Origin: Betaproteobacteria bacterium
GTDB taxonomy: Bacteria > Pseudomonadota > Gammaproteobacteria > Burkholderiales > Thiobacteraceae
Direction: 5' to 3'
Assembly (NCBI GenBank): GCA_025361165.1
Contig: JANYAU010000132.1
Location: 1 to 40,411 of the forward strand
Length of the DNA stretch: 40,411 nt
Part shown: positions 11,401 through 19,945 of the stretch, one piece after another
How positions within the stretch are numbered: the stretch's first letter is position 1
Layout: each line of letters starts with the position of its first letter
Program-made: the position numbers and the translations under genes
The notes under the pieces: model-generated
Told to the model about the DNA's origin: nothing
The model's input: the letters and a program-made list of their open reading frames with translations, nothing else
Databases searched by the model: none

Positions 11401-11535
11401 AGCCAGCTATTAACGCTTTACACCACGCCGGTGGTGTACCTTTACCTCGACCGTTTCCGGCGCTGGTGCTTACGCAGCGGGCGCGCAATCGCACCAGCGT
11501 TGCCTGCCAACCCGGTTTACGATACGCAGCCATAG
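8422..11535 (+). CDS. mdtC: RND multidrug efflux transporter, MdtC-like
   Basis: 1037 residues, paralogous to the preceding gene over its full length, e.g. [15 protein letters not shown] at the N-terminus, [16 protein letters not shown] in TM4, [19 protein letters not shown] and [16 protein letters not shown] in the second half. A pair of adjacent HAE1-type RND genes after one adaptor gene is the mdtABC signature. Assignment as C rather than B rests on order. The protein is an inner-membrane proton antiporter trimer subunit. The outer-membrane partner follows 25 nt downstream with an AGGAG ribosome-binding site. Confidence 0.92.
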   Translation: MNFSAAFITRPVATTLLALGLILSGVLAFTLLPVAPLPQVDFPTISIQASLPGASPDTMASTVATPLERSLGRIAGVTEMTSSSSLGSTRITLQFDLERNIDGAARDVQAAINAARSLLPSGLPSNPTYRKVNPADAPIMVLSLTSESMTRGQMYDAASTILAQKLAQVAGIGQVTVGGSSLPAVRVELNPNAMSKYNLGAEDVRNAIVANNVNRPKGALEDGVRHWQILGNDQASKAAEYLPIILAYRNGTAVRLSDIAEVNDSVQDLHNAGLANGKPAVLVILNRQPGANIIETVDRVKRLLPQLRASIPGAIDLSLAMDRTPTIRAALHEVERALMASVILVVLVVFLFLRNSRAALIPSIAVPMSLIGTFTVMYLSGFSLNNLSLMALAVATGFVVDDAVVVLENISRHIENGMPPAQAALQGTREVGFTVLSMSLSLIAVFIPLLLMGGIIGRLFHEFAVTLAAAVLVSLVVSLTVTPMLAARLLRPRSLAPPGRWQGAAERSFASVSRTYERSLHWALAHGRIMMLLLLATIALNIYLYIIIPKGFFPQQDTGRLIGFIQADQSSSFQSMRDKLSQFVDVVRRDPAVDTVVGFTGGGQQNSGFMFVALKPLAERSLSADQVIGRLRGKLAHVAGANLFLQPVQDIRMGGRASNAQYQYTLQADTLDELRTWEPRIRQSLSQLPILTDVNTDQQDKGLQTALIIDRDAAARLGISTKLIDATLNDFFGQRQVSTIYNPLNQYRVVMEAAPQYGQSPETLKNIYIIAPGGVQVPLAAFSHYAPSATPLAVNHQGQFAASTISFNLPLGVSLSQATQAIETAMRNNGAPTSVHGSFQGTAKTFQASLDNQPWLILGALLAVYIVLGMLYESYVHPLTILSTLPSAGVGALLALRLFNLDFSIIALIGIILLIGIVKKNAIMMIDVALDAQRKDGMSPRDAIYHASILRFRPILMTTLAALFGALPLALGSGDGFELRQPLGISIIGGLLLSQLLTLYTTPVVYLYLDRFRRWCLRSGRAIAPALPANPVYDTQP

Positions 11536-11560
11536 CCACGCTGATTCCAGGAGCCGCAAG

Positions 11561-12982
11561 ATGAACAAGCACAAAAATTGCGCTGTGGTACGCGCCACGA
11601 TCATCCTGTTATTCGCCACGCTGGCGGGTTGCACGGTAGGGCCCGACTACGTTCGCCCGAGCATGGCAACGCCGGCCACCTACAAGGAAGGCGTAAATTG
11701 GAAAATCGCCGAGCCTCAGGATGAAATCGCGCGCGATAAATGGTGGGCGTTTTATGGCGATGCCTACTTAAACAGCTTGGTCGAGCAAGTTGCCATCTCC
11801 AACCAAAATATCAAAATCGCCGAAGCACAATACCGGCAGGCGCTGGCCTTGATTCAGCAATCCCAAGCGGGGCTTTTTCCGACTGTCACCGGTGGCGTTT
11901 CCGCCAACCGCGGACAAGCAGCGAGCAATACGAAAACAACTGGCGCTGTGAGCAACACCGACCGCGCCTCGCTTAGCGCCAGCTGGGAGTTAGACTTGTG
12001 GGGCGGCATTCGGCACACGGTGGAAGTCAACGAGTCGAGCGCCCAAGCAAGTGCGGCAGATTTGCAGTCCGCGCTGCTCAGCGCGCAAGCCGCCTTAGTC
12101 CAAGCGTATTTGCAACTGCGAGTGAACGAAGCGCAAGCGCGCTTACTGGAACAAACCGCGACGGCTTACACCCGCTCGCAAACCATTACCCAAAACCGTT
12201 ATGCCGCGGGTGTGGCTGCGCGTATCGATGTTACGCAAGCCGATACCCAACTGAAATCAACGCAAGCGCAGTTGATCGATCTTGGCGTGCAACACGCGCA
12301 ATTGGAACATGCCATTGCGATTCTACTGGGTAAGCCGCCGGCAGAATTTACGCTGGCGGCGTCCACTAGCGTGCCGTCTGTCCCGCGCATTCCCGCAGAC
12401 CTACCCTCCGCGCTACTCGAACGCCGGCCCGATATTGCCGCAGCGGAGCGGCGTGTCGCCGCGGCCAATGCCCAAATCGGCGTGGCGCAAGCGGCGTATT
12501 TTCCCAGCTTGACGCTGAGCGCTTCCGGCGGATATCAGGGGCCGAGTTTCGCCAATCTATTAACCCTGCCCAACCGTTTTTGGTCGCTGGGTCCCGCACT
12601 CGTGGCAACGCTATTCGATGGCGGCGCGCGCTCGGCGCAAAAACAGCAGGCCATCGCCGCCTTTGATAAAAGCGTAGCAACTTATCGCCAGACCGTGCTT
12701 ACCGGGTTTCAAGAAGTCGAGGATAATCTTGCCACGCTGCGCATCCTAGAACAGGAAGCGCAAGTGCAAGATCAAGCGGCACGCTCCGCCGCCGAGTCGG
12801 CGGCGATTGTGAACAATCAATATCAAGCTGGCACCGTCAGCTACTTAAATGTCGTGATCGCGCAAGCCACTTCTTTATCCGCCGAACGCAGCAGCTTAGA
12901 TTTGACGAGTCGGCGGCTAGTCGCGAGTGTGGCTTTGCTCAAAGCAATGGGGGGCGGTTGGAGTGCAGACGCCATAAAATGA
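11561..12982 (+). CDS. NodT-family outer-membrane efflux lipoprotein
   Basis: 473 residues with a lipoprotein signal peptide: hydrophobic IILLFATLAGC, lipidated Cys24, then TVGPDYVRP, the standard start of NodT/OprM-type proteins. Two repeated OEP (TolC-like) domains follow, rich in Ala/Gln helices; the end of the first repeat contains ITQNRYAAGVAARIDVTQA and the second IVNNQYQAGTVSYLNVVIAQ. It should form the trimeric outer-membrane duct for the MdtABC pump. Being the last gene of the same operon, it replaces the separately encoded TolC of enterobacteria. A weak CTGTT-gccgg-AACAG hairpin (12999-13013) lies in the 44-bp convergent gap to fxsA. Confidence 0.92.
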   Translation: MNKHKNCAVVRATIILLFATLAGCTVGPDYVRPSMATPATYKEGVNWKIAEPQDEIARDKWWAFYGDAYLNSLVEQVAISNQNIKIAEAQYRQALALIQQSQAGLFPTVTGGVSANRGQAASNTKTTGAVSNTDRASLSASWELDLWGGIRHTVEVNESSAQASAADLQSALLSAQAALVQAYLQLRVNEAQARLLEQTATAYTRSQTITQNRYAAGVAARIDVTQADTQLKSTQAQLIDLGVQHAQLEHAIAILLGKPPAEFTLAASTSVPSVPRIPADLPSALLERRPDIAAAERRVAAANAQIGVAQAAYFPSLTLSASGGYQGPSFANLLTLPNRFWSLGPALVATLFDGGARSAQKQQAIAAFDKSVATYRQTVLTGFQEVEDNLATLRILEQEAQVQDQAARSAAESAAIVNNQYQAGTVSYLNVVIAQATSLSAERSSLDLTSRRLVASVALLKAMGGGWSADAIK

Positions 12983-13026
12983 TTTAAAGCGCAACGTGCT
13001 GTTGCCGGAACAGTCAAGCGCACGGA

Positions 13027-13404
13027 TCAATCCTCGCGCCGATACTCGCCTTCAATGACATCGGTCCGTTTCACCGGGGGTCTTGGCACGCGGCGCGGCC
13101 AAATCAAAATCAACAGCGCGATCCCATCCGACACGACGCCCGGTAAGATCAATAACAGCCCTGCGAGCATTAGCCGCCCTGAGGTGAAGATCGCTTGAAA
13201 CGGATCCTGCCCTTGTTGTAAAGCGCCCATCACGCGCCCGACCACGGCAAAGCGCTCTTCGCGTATCAATGTCACCCCGAGCAGCGTAGTACTAATGAAC
13301 CAGAGCAGTAGCCACCAACCGATTTTCTGTGCCAATAACACCGCGACCCACAGTTCGAGCAGGGGAAAACCGAGTAAAATTGCGAAAAACAGCCAAGGAA
13401 GCAT
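13027..13404 (-). CDS. fxsA: FxsA-family membrane protein
   Basis: 125 residues with hydrophobic segments at about 1-22, 27-47 and 76-100, and a short charged tail (RRVPRPPVKRTDVIEGEY) of the kind found in FxsA. The opening LPWLFFAILLGFPLLELWV is close to the family consensus (FxsA/YtzA). In E. coli, overproduction of FxsA suppresses F-plasmid exclusion of phage T7; its normal role is unknown. The Shine-Dalgarno AAGGTGG lies in the 12-bp gap between this start and the divergent cutA start, and the promoter must lie within cutA. Confidence 0.85.
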   Translation of the reverse strand: MLPWLFFAILLGFPLLELWVAVLLAQKIGWWLLLWFISTTLLGVTLIREERFAVVGRVMGALQQGQDPFQAIFTSGRLMLAGLLLILPGVVSDGIALLILIWPRRVPRPPVKRTDVIEGEYRRED

Positions 13405-13416
13405 AGTCCACCTTAT

Positions 13417-13734
13417 ATGGAGGCGATTCTGGTTATTTCCAACCTACCCAACCGCGAGAGCGCGGAAAAGCTGGCGCAGTTGCTGGTCGAGCAGCGTCTG
13501 GCCGCGTGTGTCAATCTGCTCGCGCCATGTACCTCAGTGTACCGATGGCAGGGCATCGTGGAAACGGCAACTGAAATACCCGTACTGATTAAAACCACGC
13601 TTGAACGCTATCCGGCATTGGAATCGGCGATCCGCGCCAATCACCCGTACGAACTTCCGGAAATCATTGCAGTCTCACTCTCGGCCGGATTACCTGCCTA
13701 TCTTGAGTGGCTCAAGACAGAAACCACTTTTTAA
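13417..13734 (+). CDS. cutA: CutA divalent-ion tolerance protein
   Basis: 105 residues, the typical CutA length. Diagnostic text: NRESAEKLAQLLVEQRLAACVN, then YRWQGIVETATEIPVLIKT, then HPYELPEIIAV, all conserved in the trimeric PII-like CutA fold. E. coli cutA1 mutants alter copper tolerance; CutA trimers bind metal, but the physiological role is debated. The ATG at 13417 has no recognisable Shine-Dalgarno in the 12 bp separating it from fxsA, so it may be leaderless or poorly translated. The gene is followed after 50 bp by dsbD, a pairing frequent in proteobacteria. Confidence 0.92.
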   Translation: MEAILVISNLPNRESAEKLAQLLVEQRLAACVNLLAPCTSVYRWQGIVETATEIPVLIKTTLERYPALESAIRANHPYELPEIIAVSLSAGLPAYLEWLKTETTF

Positions 13735-13784
13735 CAAAAAATATAGCCTGGGTAGTATTCCGGCATCACACAGCGAGCTTACAC

Positions 13785-16094
13785 ATGAAAAAACTCCTCC
13801 TTGGTTTTATTGCGTTCTTGCTCCTTGCCCCACTATTTGGCCATGCGGTCGAAGAGGGCGATTTGCTCGAACCGGAAAAAGCCTTTGCGTTTTCGGCCAC
13901 CGCGCTCGACGCTAATACGATCGAGGTGCGCTACCAAATTGCCGATGGCTATTACCTGTATCACCAAAAATTTAAGTTTGAAATCGAACCGAAAGAAATC
14001 ACGCTAGGGACACCACAGATTCCACCAGGCAAAGTAAAACAAGACGATTTTTTCGGTAAAGTGGAAACCCATCGTGGCTTGCTCACGATCAAACTGCCGC
14101 TAAATCGTGGCAGCAACAGCCCGCAAGCCGTGACTTTGAAAGCGACCTCGCAAGGTTGCGCCGACGTGGGCGTGTGCTACCCGCCCCTCACGCAAACTGC
14201 GAAGCTGACCTTGGTTTCCGCCGCGGCGGCTGCGCCCGTCACCAAAATCGGTGGGGCACTCGCGGCGCTAAAAGACTTCGGTGTGAGTTTAAGCGGCGCA
14301 GGCGACGAACTGTTACCGCCGGAACAAGCCTTCAAGGTCGTCGTCAGCACGAAAGACGCCAACACGCTGCTGCTGACGCTCACGCCGAGCGCCAACGTTT
14401 ATCTCTACCGCGACAAAATCAAAGTTGCGCTGCTCAACGCCAAAGGCGTTGCGATCGCCGGGGTAAAACTGCCCAAGGGCGAGGAAAAATCAGACCCCAC
14501 GTTCGGTAAAACCGAGGTCTACCACCATGCGGTCACAGCGGAAATCGCTTTGAAGCGCGACACCGATTCGGCGCAGAAAATCGCCCTGCGTGTGGACTAT
14601 CAAGGTTGCAACGAGAAAGTCGGTGTGTGTTATCCGCCGCTCAATAAGCGCTTTAATATAAATTTGCGTAGTGGCGTAGCGCAGATTGCTGCAGCGGCAG
14701 CGACACCGGAAAATGCGACGCCGACGGTGCCGGAAGCAAGCAAGCTCACGGCCATACCCGCAGCGACTGCAACTGCAACTGCACCCGAAGATGAAGAATC
14801 CAAAATTCTGCGCATTCTCAAAACCGGCAGCATATGGCTCATTATCGCTACCTTTTTTGTGATCGGGCTGGGCCTATCGCTCACGCCATGCGTGTTCCCG
14901 ATGATCCCGATTCTCTCTGGCATTATTGCGGGGCAAGGCCAGCACATCACCAAGCTTAAGGGTTTCACGCTAGCTGCGGCCTATGTATTGGGCATGGCGG
15001 TCACCTACGCTATCGCCGGCGTGATCGCGGGTAAATCCGGCGCACTGCTTTCTACAGCACTGCAAAACCCCTGGGTGCTCGGCAGCTTCGCCCTCATGTT
15101 CGTGATTCTTGCATTTTCGATGTTCGGCTTCTTCGAATTACAAATGCCCAACTTCATCCAAAGCCGCTTGACCGAAAGCAGCAACAAAATGCATGGCGGC
15201 AAGCTGAGCGGCGTATTCGGCATGGGTATCTTATCCGCGCTGATCATCGGCCCCTGCGTGGCGGCGCCGCTCGCCGGTACGCTGCTGTTTATCAGTCAGA
15301 CCGGCGACGGCTGGAAAGGCGGCTGGGCCTTATTCGCCATGGCGCTGGGCATGGGCGTGCCGTTGCTCGCAATGGGTATCGGCGGCGGCTCGCTCCTGCC
15401 GCGCGCCGGTGCGTGGATGAATGCGGTAAAAGGCTTCTTCGGCGTACTGTTACTCGGCGTCGCAATTTGGCTGATCTCGCCGGTCGTCACACCCCTGGTG
15501 CCGATGCTACTGTGGTCAGCGCTGTTGATTATCTCCGCGATTTACCTGCATGCACTCGACTCATTGCCGGCGAATGCGAGCGGCTTTAAGAAATTCTGGA
15601 AAGGCGTGGGCGTAATCGCGCTAGTGACTGGCTTAGCGCTGGCAATCGGCGCACTTTCCGGTAGCCGCGATCTATTGCAACCGCTCGCTGGTTTCCGCGG
15701 CGCCGCTACGGGAGGCGCAGTCGCAAGCGCCGAGCATGGGCTGAAGTTCGAACGCGTGAAGTCGGTGCAAGAACTGGATGCCCGCATCGCCGCCGCCAAA
15801 GGCAAAACGGTGATGCTCGATTTCTATGCCGACTGGTGCGTCTCGTGCAAGGAGATGGAACGCTTCACCTTCAATGATCCCAAAGTGCAAGCGCGGCTTA
15901 AGGACACGGTGCTACTGCAAGCGGATGTGACCGCCAACACCGATGCGGACAAGGCATTATTGAAACGCTTCCGCCTGTTCGGTCCACCGGGCATGATTTT
16001 CTTTGATCACAACGGCGTGGAGCAAAAATACCGCGTGATCGGCTATGAACCGCCGGAGAAATTCCTGCAAACCCTCGATAACGTGCTGAAGTAA
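13785..16094 (+). CDS. dsbD: Thiol:disulfide interchange protein DsbD with two tandem N-terminal alpha domains
   Basis: 769 residues from ATG 13785, chosen because MKKLLLGFIAFLLL begins a signal peptide; the open frame 26 codons upstream lacks one. DsbD carries electrons from cytoplasmic thioredoxin across the inner membrane to periplasmic DsbC and TlpA-like partners. Two copies of the periplasmic alpha domain are visible: residues about 25-143 (Cys125/Cys131 in GCADVGVCYPP) and about 173-295 (Cys275/Cys282 in GCNEKVGVCYPP). An Ala/Thr-rich linker (298-338) precedes an eight-TM beta domain with LTPCVFPMIP and GPCVAAPLAG, the redox cysteines. The C-terminal gamma thioredoxin domain has WCVSC at 684-688. 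E. coli DsbD is about 565 residues with one alpha domain, so the second copy explains the extra length. Confidence 0.93.
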   Translation: MKKLLLGFIAFLLLAPLFGHAVEEGDLLEPEKAFAFSATALDANTIEVRYQIADGYYLYHQKFKFEIEPKEITLGTPQIPPGKVKQDDFFGKVETHRGLLTIKLPLNRGSNSPQAVTLKATSQGCADVGVCYPPLTQTAKLTLVSAAAAAPVTKIGGALAALKDFGVSLSGAGDELLPPEQAFKVVVSTKDANTLLLTLTPSANVYLYRDKIKVALLNAKGVAIAGVKLPKGEEKSDPTFGKTEVYHHAVTAEIALKRDTDSAQKIALRVDYQGCNEKVGVCYPPLNKRFNINLRSGVAQIAAAAATPENATPTVPEASKLTAIPAATATATAPEDEESKILRILKTGSIWLIIATFFVIGLGLSLTPCVFPMIPILSGIIAGQGQHITKLKGFTLAAAYVLGMAVTYAIAGVIAGKSGALLSTALQNPWVLGSFALMFVILAFSMFGFFELQMPNFIQSRLTESSNKMHGGKLSGVFGMGILSALIIGPCVAAPLAGTLLFISQTGDGWKGGWALFAMALGMGVPLLAMGIGGGSLLPRAGAWMNAVKGFFGVLLLGVAIWLISPVVTPLVPMLLWSALLIISAIYLHALDSLPANASGFKKFWKGVGVIALVTGLALAIGALSGSRDLLQPLAGFRGAATGGAVASAEHGLKFERVKSVQELDARIAAAKGKTVMLDFYADWCVSCKEMERFTFNDPKVQARLKDTVLLQADVTANTDADKALLKRFRLFGPPGMIFFDHNGVEQKYRVIGYEPPEKFLQTLDNVLK

Positions 16095-16612
16095 TGCGTA
16101 GCGGCTGGTTGCTTGCGAGCGCTGCCTTGCTCGCCCTGGCGATAGGTCTTGGCTTCGGTTTATGGAAAACCACGCCGGGTACGCCTGAAATTAGCCAAAA
16201 TCGGCTTTATGCGATCAAATTCACCGATCTTGACGGCAAAATGCAGCAACTTGGCAACTGGCGCGGCAAGGTTCTGGTGCTGAACTTTTGGGCCACTTGG
16301 TGCCCGCCCTGCCGGGAAGAAATCCCCGATTTTGTTCAAGCCGATGCCGCCTTCCGCGACAAGGGTGTGGCCATTGTCGGCATTGCCTTGGATGAGCGCG
16401 GCCAAGTCCTTGATTTCGCCAAAACCTTTGGCATCCACTATCCCTTACTGCTGGGCGGAATGGATGCCTACGACTTGGCCGCCAAACTGGGCAATACCAG
16501 CAAGGGCATCCCGTTCACGGCCATCATCGATCGCCAGGGTAAAGTCGCTTATTTGGGCGTGGGTGCGGTGCGCAAAAAAGAACTCGAAAAAGCCCTGCTC
16601 CCCCTACTCTGA
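16094..16612 (+). CDS. TlpA/ResA-like periplasmic thioredoxin
   Basis: 172 residues: a signal anchor (WLLASAALLALAIGLGFGLW) followed by a TlpA-type thioredoxin fold with active site FWATWCPPCREE, the strand VAIVGIALDE and the cis-proline loop GIPFTAIIDRQG. It is probably tethered in the periplasm and reduced by DsbD. Its start overlaps the dsbD stop by one nucleotide (TAATG), implying coupled translation and a direct partnership. Such proteins reduce apo-cytochrome c haem-binding cysteines or copper-site thiols; which one applies here cannot be told from sequence. Confidence 0.9.
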   Translation: MRSGWLLASAALLALAIGLGFGLWKTTPGTPEISQNRLYAIKFTDLDGKMQQLGNWRGKVLVLNFWATWCPPCREEIPDFVQADAAFRDKGVAIVGIALDERGQVLDFAKTFGIHYPLLLGGMDAYDLAAKLGNTSKGIPFTAIIDRQGKVAYLGVGAVRKKELEKALLPLL

Positions 16613-16706
16613 CAGGACAAAAAAGCGTCGTTGTCAACCCACAAATTTCGGCTAATTTCGCCAATCTACTGGACAAAATCCGGCTATTTGCGGCAAACTT
16701 GCGCCC

Positions 16707-17210
16707 ATGCTGACACAAGCCACCGCCCCCAAAGCGGCCAAAACGGGCACCGCTAAAGCGAGTGCCAGCGCCAAAAACAAAAAGAATATTCTGGTTCTCC
16801 ACGGCCCTAACCTGAATCTGCTGGGCACTCGGGAACCGGAGCATTATGGCCGCGACACGCTGGCGCAGATCGACGCCCGGCTTAAGAAACGCGCATCCGG
16901 CGCCGGTGCGCGGCTGGAATCTTTCCAAAGTAACGCCGAAGCGGAACTGGTGGATCGCATTCACCGGGCAGCTAAAGACGGCGTCGACTTCATTCTCATC
17001 AACCCAGCGGCGTTCACCCACACCAGCGTCTCCTTGCGAGACGCCATTGCAGCGGTCGGCATCCCGTATATTGAAGTACATCTCTCCAATGTGTTCGCGC
17101 GCGAACCTTTCCGCCATCACTCGTATTTCTCCGACCTGGCGGTAGGTGTGATCAGCGGACTCGGCCCCCTGGGGTACGAACTCGCGCTCGATTACGCGCT
17201 TTCAAAATAA
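16707..17210 (+). CDS. aroQ: Type II 3-dehydroquinate dehydratase
   Basis: 167 residues. Catalyses 3-dehydroquinate to 3-dehydroshikimate in the shikimate pathway. The family signatures are complete: [20 protein letters not shown] with the catalytic tyrosine, [49 protein letters not shown] with the catalytic His region, and [11 protein letters not shown]. The first 25 residues (Ala/Lys/Thr-rich) precede the usual family start and make it about 20 longer than typical members. No ATG, GTG or TTG closer to the fold was seen, and no clear Shine-Dalgarno precedes the ATG. The 95-bp upstream gap contains TTGTCA (16631) with a poor -10. aroQ-accB-accC is a common proteobacterial order. Confidence 0.94.
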   Translation: MLTQATAPKAAKTGTAKASASAKNKKNILVLHGPNLNLLGTREPEHYGRDTLAQIDARLKKRASGAGARLESFQSNAEAELVDRIHRAAKDGVDFILINPAAFTHTSVSLRDAIAAVGIPYIEVHLSNVFAREPFRHHSYFSDLAVGVISGLGPLGYELALDYALSK

Positions 17211-17228
17211 GCCTGAAGGAAAATCGCT

Positions 17229-17678
17229 ATGGATTTACGTAAGCTGAAGAAGCTCATTGATCTCGTTGAAGAGTCCGGTATTGCCGAACTCGAGATTACC
17301 GAAGGCGAAGAAAAAGTCCGCATCACGCACCATACCGCGGGACAAAATGTGGTCTACGCCTCCTCTCCCATGCAACCCATGATGATGGCGCCGAGCGCAC
17401 CTGCGGCGGTATCCGTCACGCCCGCCCCCCCGCCCGAGCCGGAAGGCCATGCAGTCAAATCACCGATGGTAGGCACCTTCTACCGCTCGCCGTCACCTGG
17501 CACTAAGGTGTTCGTGGAAGTGGGTCAGAGCGTGAACCCCGGCGATACGCTGTGCATTATCGAGGCGATGAAACTACTCAATGAAATCGAAGCCGATCAC
17601 GGCGGCGTGATCAAAGCCGTTCTAGTAGAAAATGGTCAGCCGGTAGAATACGGCGAGCCACTGTTTATCATCGGCTAA
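17229..17678 (+). CDS. accB: Biotin carboxyl carrier protein of acetyl-CoA carboxylase
   Basis: 149 residues. The N-terminal helix region [20 protein letters not shown] is typical of BCCP. It is followed by a flexible Pro/Ala-rich linker (about 45-75) and a biotinyl domain starting [16 protein letters not shown]. The biotinylated lysine is in [13 protein letters not shown]. The protein carries carboxybiotin between AccC and the carboxyltransferase AccAD in the first committed step of fatty-acid synthesis. accC follows after 12 bp with a GAAGG ribosome-binding site, so the two are co-expressed as in most bacteria. Confidence 0.96.
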   Translation: MDLRKLKKLIDLVEESGIAELEITEGEEKVRITHHTAGQNVVYASSPMQPMMMAPSAPAAVSVTPAPPPEPEGHAVKSPMVGTFYRSPSPGTKVFVEVGQSVNPGDTLCIIEAMKLLNEIEADHGGVIKAVLVENGQPVEYGEPLFIIG

Positions 17679-17690
17679 AGAAGGTTTTCT

Positions 17691-19046
17691 ATGTTCGAGA
17701 AGATTCTCATCGCCAATCGTGGCGAAATCGCCCTCCGCGTGCAGCGCGCCTGCCGCGAAATGGGCATCAAGACCGTTGCCGTACATTCCGAAGCCGACTC
17801 CGAAGCGAAGTACGTCAAGCTCGCCGATGAATCGGTGTGCATCGGCCCGGCGCAAAGTAATCTGAGTTATCTCAATGTGCCGGCGATTATCGCCGCGGCG
17901 GAAGTGACCGACGCGGAAGCGATTCATCCCGGCTATGGCTTTCTGTCGGAGAACGCCGATTTCGCCGAGCGCGTGGAATCGAGCGGCTTCGTATTCATCG
18001 GCCCGCGCTCGGAAAGCATTCGCCTGATGGGCGACAAGGTAAACGCCAAGCGCGCCATGCTCGAAGCCGGCGTGCCCTGCGTGCCCGGCTCCGAAGGCGC
18101 ATTGCCAGACGACCCCGATCAAATTCTGCGCATGGGCGCAGAAACCGGCTATCCAGTCATTATTAAAGCCTCCGGTGGTGGTGGCGGGCGCGGCATGCGC
18201 GTGGTGCACACTGAATCGAATCTGCTCAACGCCGTTTCCCTAACCAAGGCCGAAGCGCAAACCGCGTTCGGCAATCCTGAAGTGTATATGGAGAAGTTTC
18301 TCCAGAACCCGCGCCATATCGAGATTCAAATCCTGGCCGACGAACATGGCAATGCCATCCATCTCGGCGAGCGCGATTGCTCGATGCAGCGCCGCCACCA
18401 AAAGATCATTGAAGAAGCGCCGGCCCCGCTGCTTGAGACAAAACTGCGCAACAAAATCGGCGAACGTTGCGCCGCGGCCTGCCGCAAAATAAAATATCGC
18501 GGCGTCGGCACGTTTGAATTTCTGTATGAGGACGGCGAGTTCTTCTTCATCGAAATGAATACCCGGGTGCAGGTGGAGCATCCGGTCACCGAATTGATTA
18601 CCGGCATCGACATCATTCAAGAACAAATCCGCGTCGCCGCCGGTGAGCCGCTGCGCTATAAGCAAAAAGAACTCGAATTCCGCGGCCATGCCATCGAATG
18701 CCGCATCAATGCCGAAGACCCTTACACATCGGTGCCGTCACCTGGCCGCATCACCCAATATCACGCACCGGGCGGCCCCGGCATCCGCGTCGATTCGCAC
18801 GTGTATCAAAATTACTATGTGCCGCCCTACTACGATTCCATGATCGGCAAGCTCATCGCTTACGGCGATACGCGCGCCCAGGCCATCGCGCGCATGCGCA
18901 TCGCTTTGTCCGAGATGGTGGTGGAAGGGATTAAGACTAATATCCCGCTGCACCAGGATTTGATGACCGATAGCGCATTTGTGGAAGGCGGGGCATCGAT
19001 TCATTACCTCACCCACAAGCTCGAAGCACTAAAAAACAAAGGTTGA
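17691..19046 (+). CDS. accC: Biotin carboxylase subunit of acetyl-CoA carboxylase
   Basis: 451 residues, the normal size. Carboxylates biotin on AccB using ATP and bicarbonate. Visible motifs: start [16 protein letters not shown], biotin-carboxylase N-domain [11 protein letters not shown], glycine-rich ATP loop [33 protein letters not shown], and the catalytic [16 protein letters not shown]. The C-terminal AccC domain has [14 protein letters not shown]. Length and motifs are intact. The stop precedes a hairpin abutting the prmA start codon. Confidence 0.97.
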   Translation: MFEKILIANRGEIALRVQRACREMGIKTVAVHSEADSEAKYVKLADESVCIGPAQSNLSYLNVPAIIAAAEVTDAEAIHPGYGFLSENADFAERVESSGFVFIGPRSESIRLMGDKVNAKRAMLEAGVPCVPGSEGALPDDPDQILRMGAETGYPVIIKASGGGGGRGMRVVHTESNLLNAVSLTKAEAQTAFGNPEVYMEKFLQNPRHIEIQILADEHGNAIHLGERDCSMQRRHQKIIEEAPAPLLETKLRNKIGERCAAACRKIKYRGVGTFEFLYEDGEFFFIEMNTRVQVEHPVTELITGIDIIQEQIRVAAGEPLRYKQKELEFRGHAIECRINAEDPYTSVPSPGRITQYHAPGGPGIRVDSHVYQNYYVPPYYDSMIGKLIAYGDTRAQAIARMRIALSEMVVEGIKTNIPLHQDLMTDSAFVEGGASIHYLTHKLEALKNKG

Positions 19047-19060
19047 GGGCGGAAGCGCCC
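19047..19060 (+). promoter_or_regulatory. Hairpin GGGCG-GAAG-CGCCC directly in front of the prmA start
   Basis: A perfect 5-bp GC stem with a four-base loop fills the entire gap between the accC stop (19044-19046) and the prmA ATG (19061). The only Shine-Dalgarno-like bases for prmA (GGAAG) lie within it, so folding would hide them. Ribosomes finishing accC would open it. This looks like a translational-coupling element; the function is inference. Confidence 0.4.
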
Positions 19061-19945
19061 ATGGCCTGGCAAGTTCTCAAAATTCCCGCCGATCACCAAA
19101 CCGCCGATCGCTTAAGCGACGCGCTGATGGAATTAGGCGCATTGTCAGTCAGTATCGAGGACGCCCACGCCGGCACCACGGCCGAGCAAGCGATTTTCGG
19201 CGAACCGGGCATGGCGCAAGAAACTTGGCACGACAGCTTGCTCAGCGCGCTGTTTCCCGAGGCCATCGATCTCGCCCCCATCGTACAACAAGCCGCGCAC
19301 GAGCTAGGTTTAGCGCTGCCCACCTTCCACATCGAAGCCTTGCCAGAACAAGACTGGGTACGCCTCACCCAAGCGCAATTCGATCCGATCCGAATTTCGC
19401 AGCGGCTGTGGATTGTTCCTTCATGGCATACCGGCCCCGATCCGCAAGCGATTATCTTGGTGCTCGACCCCGGCTTGGCTTTCGGCACCGGTAGTCATCC
19501 AACCACACGTTTATGTTTGCAATGGCTGGATAAAAATGTGCGCGGTGGCGAATCGGTGCTGGATTACGGCTGCGGATCAGGCATTCTTGCCATCGCCGCA
19601 AAAAAACTCGGCGCGGGCGAAGTCGCCGGTGTGGATATCGACGCGCAAGCGGTAAAATCGGCTGCCGACAACGCCGCACGCAATACCACCGCCGCGCGAT
19701 TCTATTTGCCGGACGGCCTACCTCAGGCACAATATGCCGTGGTGATCGCAAACATCCTATCCAATCCGCTGAAAGTCCTGGCGCCCATGCTGGCGGCGCG
19801 GGTGCGGCCGCACGGCCAAATCGTGCTGTCCGGCATTCTCGCCGAACAAGCGGAGGAGATGCGCGCCTTGTACGGTGAATGGTTCGCCATGCATCCCGCC
19901 ATCCGCGATGAGGGTTGGGCGTGTTTGACCGGCGAGAAACGATGA
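19061..19945 (+). CDS. prmA: Ribosomal protein L11 methyltransferase
   Basis: 294 residues from ATG 19061 (E. coli PrmA 293). The start is chosen because MAWQVLKIPADHQTADRLSD aligns with the known N-terminus; the upstream TTG at 19043 overlaps the accC stop and adds six unlikely residues. The N-terminal L11-binding domain is followed by a SAM-dependent methyltransferase domain: LAFGTGSHPTTRLCLQWL, then VLDYGCGSGILAIAAKKLGA, then VDIDAQAVKSAADNA, then VIANILSNPL. It trimethylates L11 lysines and the N-terminus. It belongs to the acc operon and overlaps the next gene by 4 nt. Confidence 0.95.
   Translation: MAWQVLKIPADHQTADRLSDALMELGALSVSIEDAHAGTTAEQAIFGEPGMAQETWHDSLLSALFPEAIDLAPIVQQAAHELGLALPTFHIEALPEQDWVRLTQAQFDPIRISQRLWIVPSWHTGPDPQAIILVLDPGLAFGTGSHPTTRLCLQWLDKNVRGGESVLDYGCGSGILAIAAKKLGAGEVAGVDIDAQAVKSAADNAARNTTAARFYLPDGLPQAQYAVVIANILSNPLKVLAPMLAARVRPHGQIVLSGILAEQAEEMRALYGEWFAMHPAIRDEGWACLTGEKR

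Noticed and set aside
14760..14790. Short tandem ACTGCA repeats
   Set aside because: They encode the Ala/Thr linker of DsbD between the alpha domains and the membrane domain; ordinary linker slippage.
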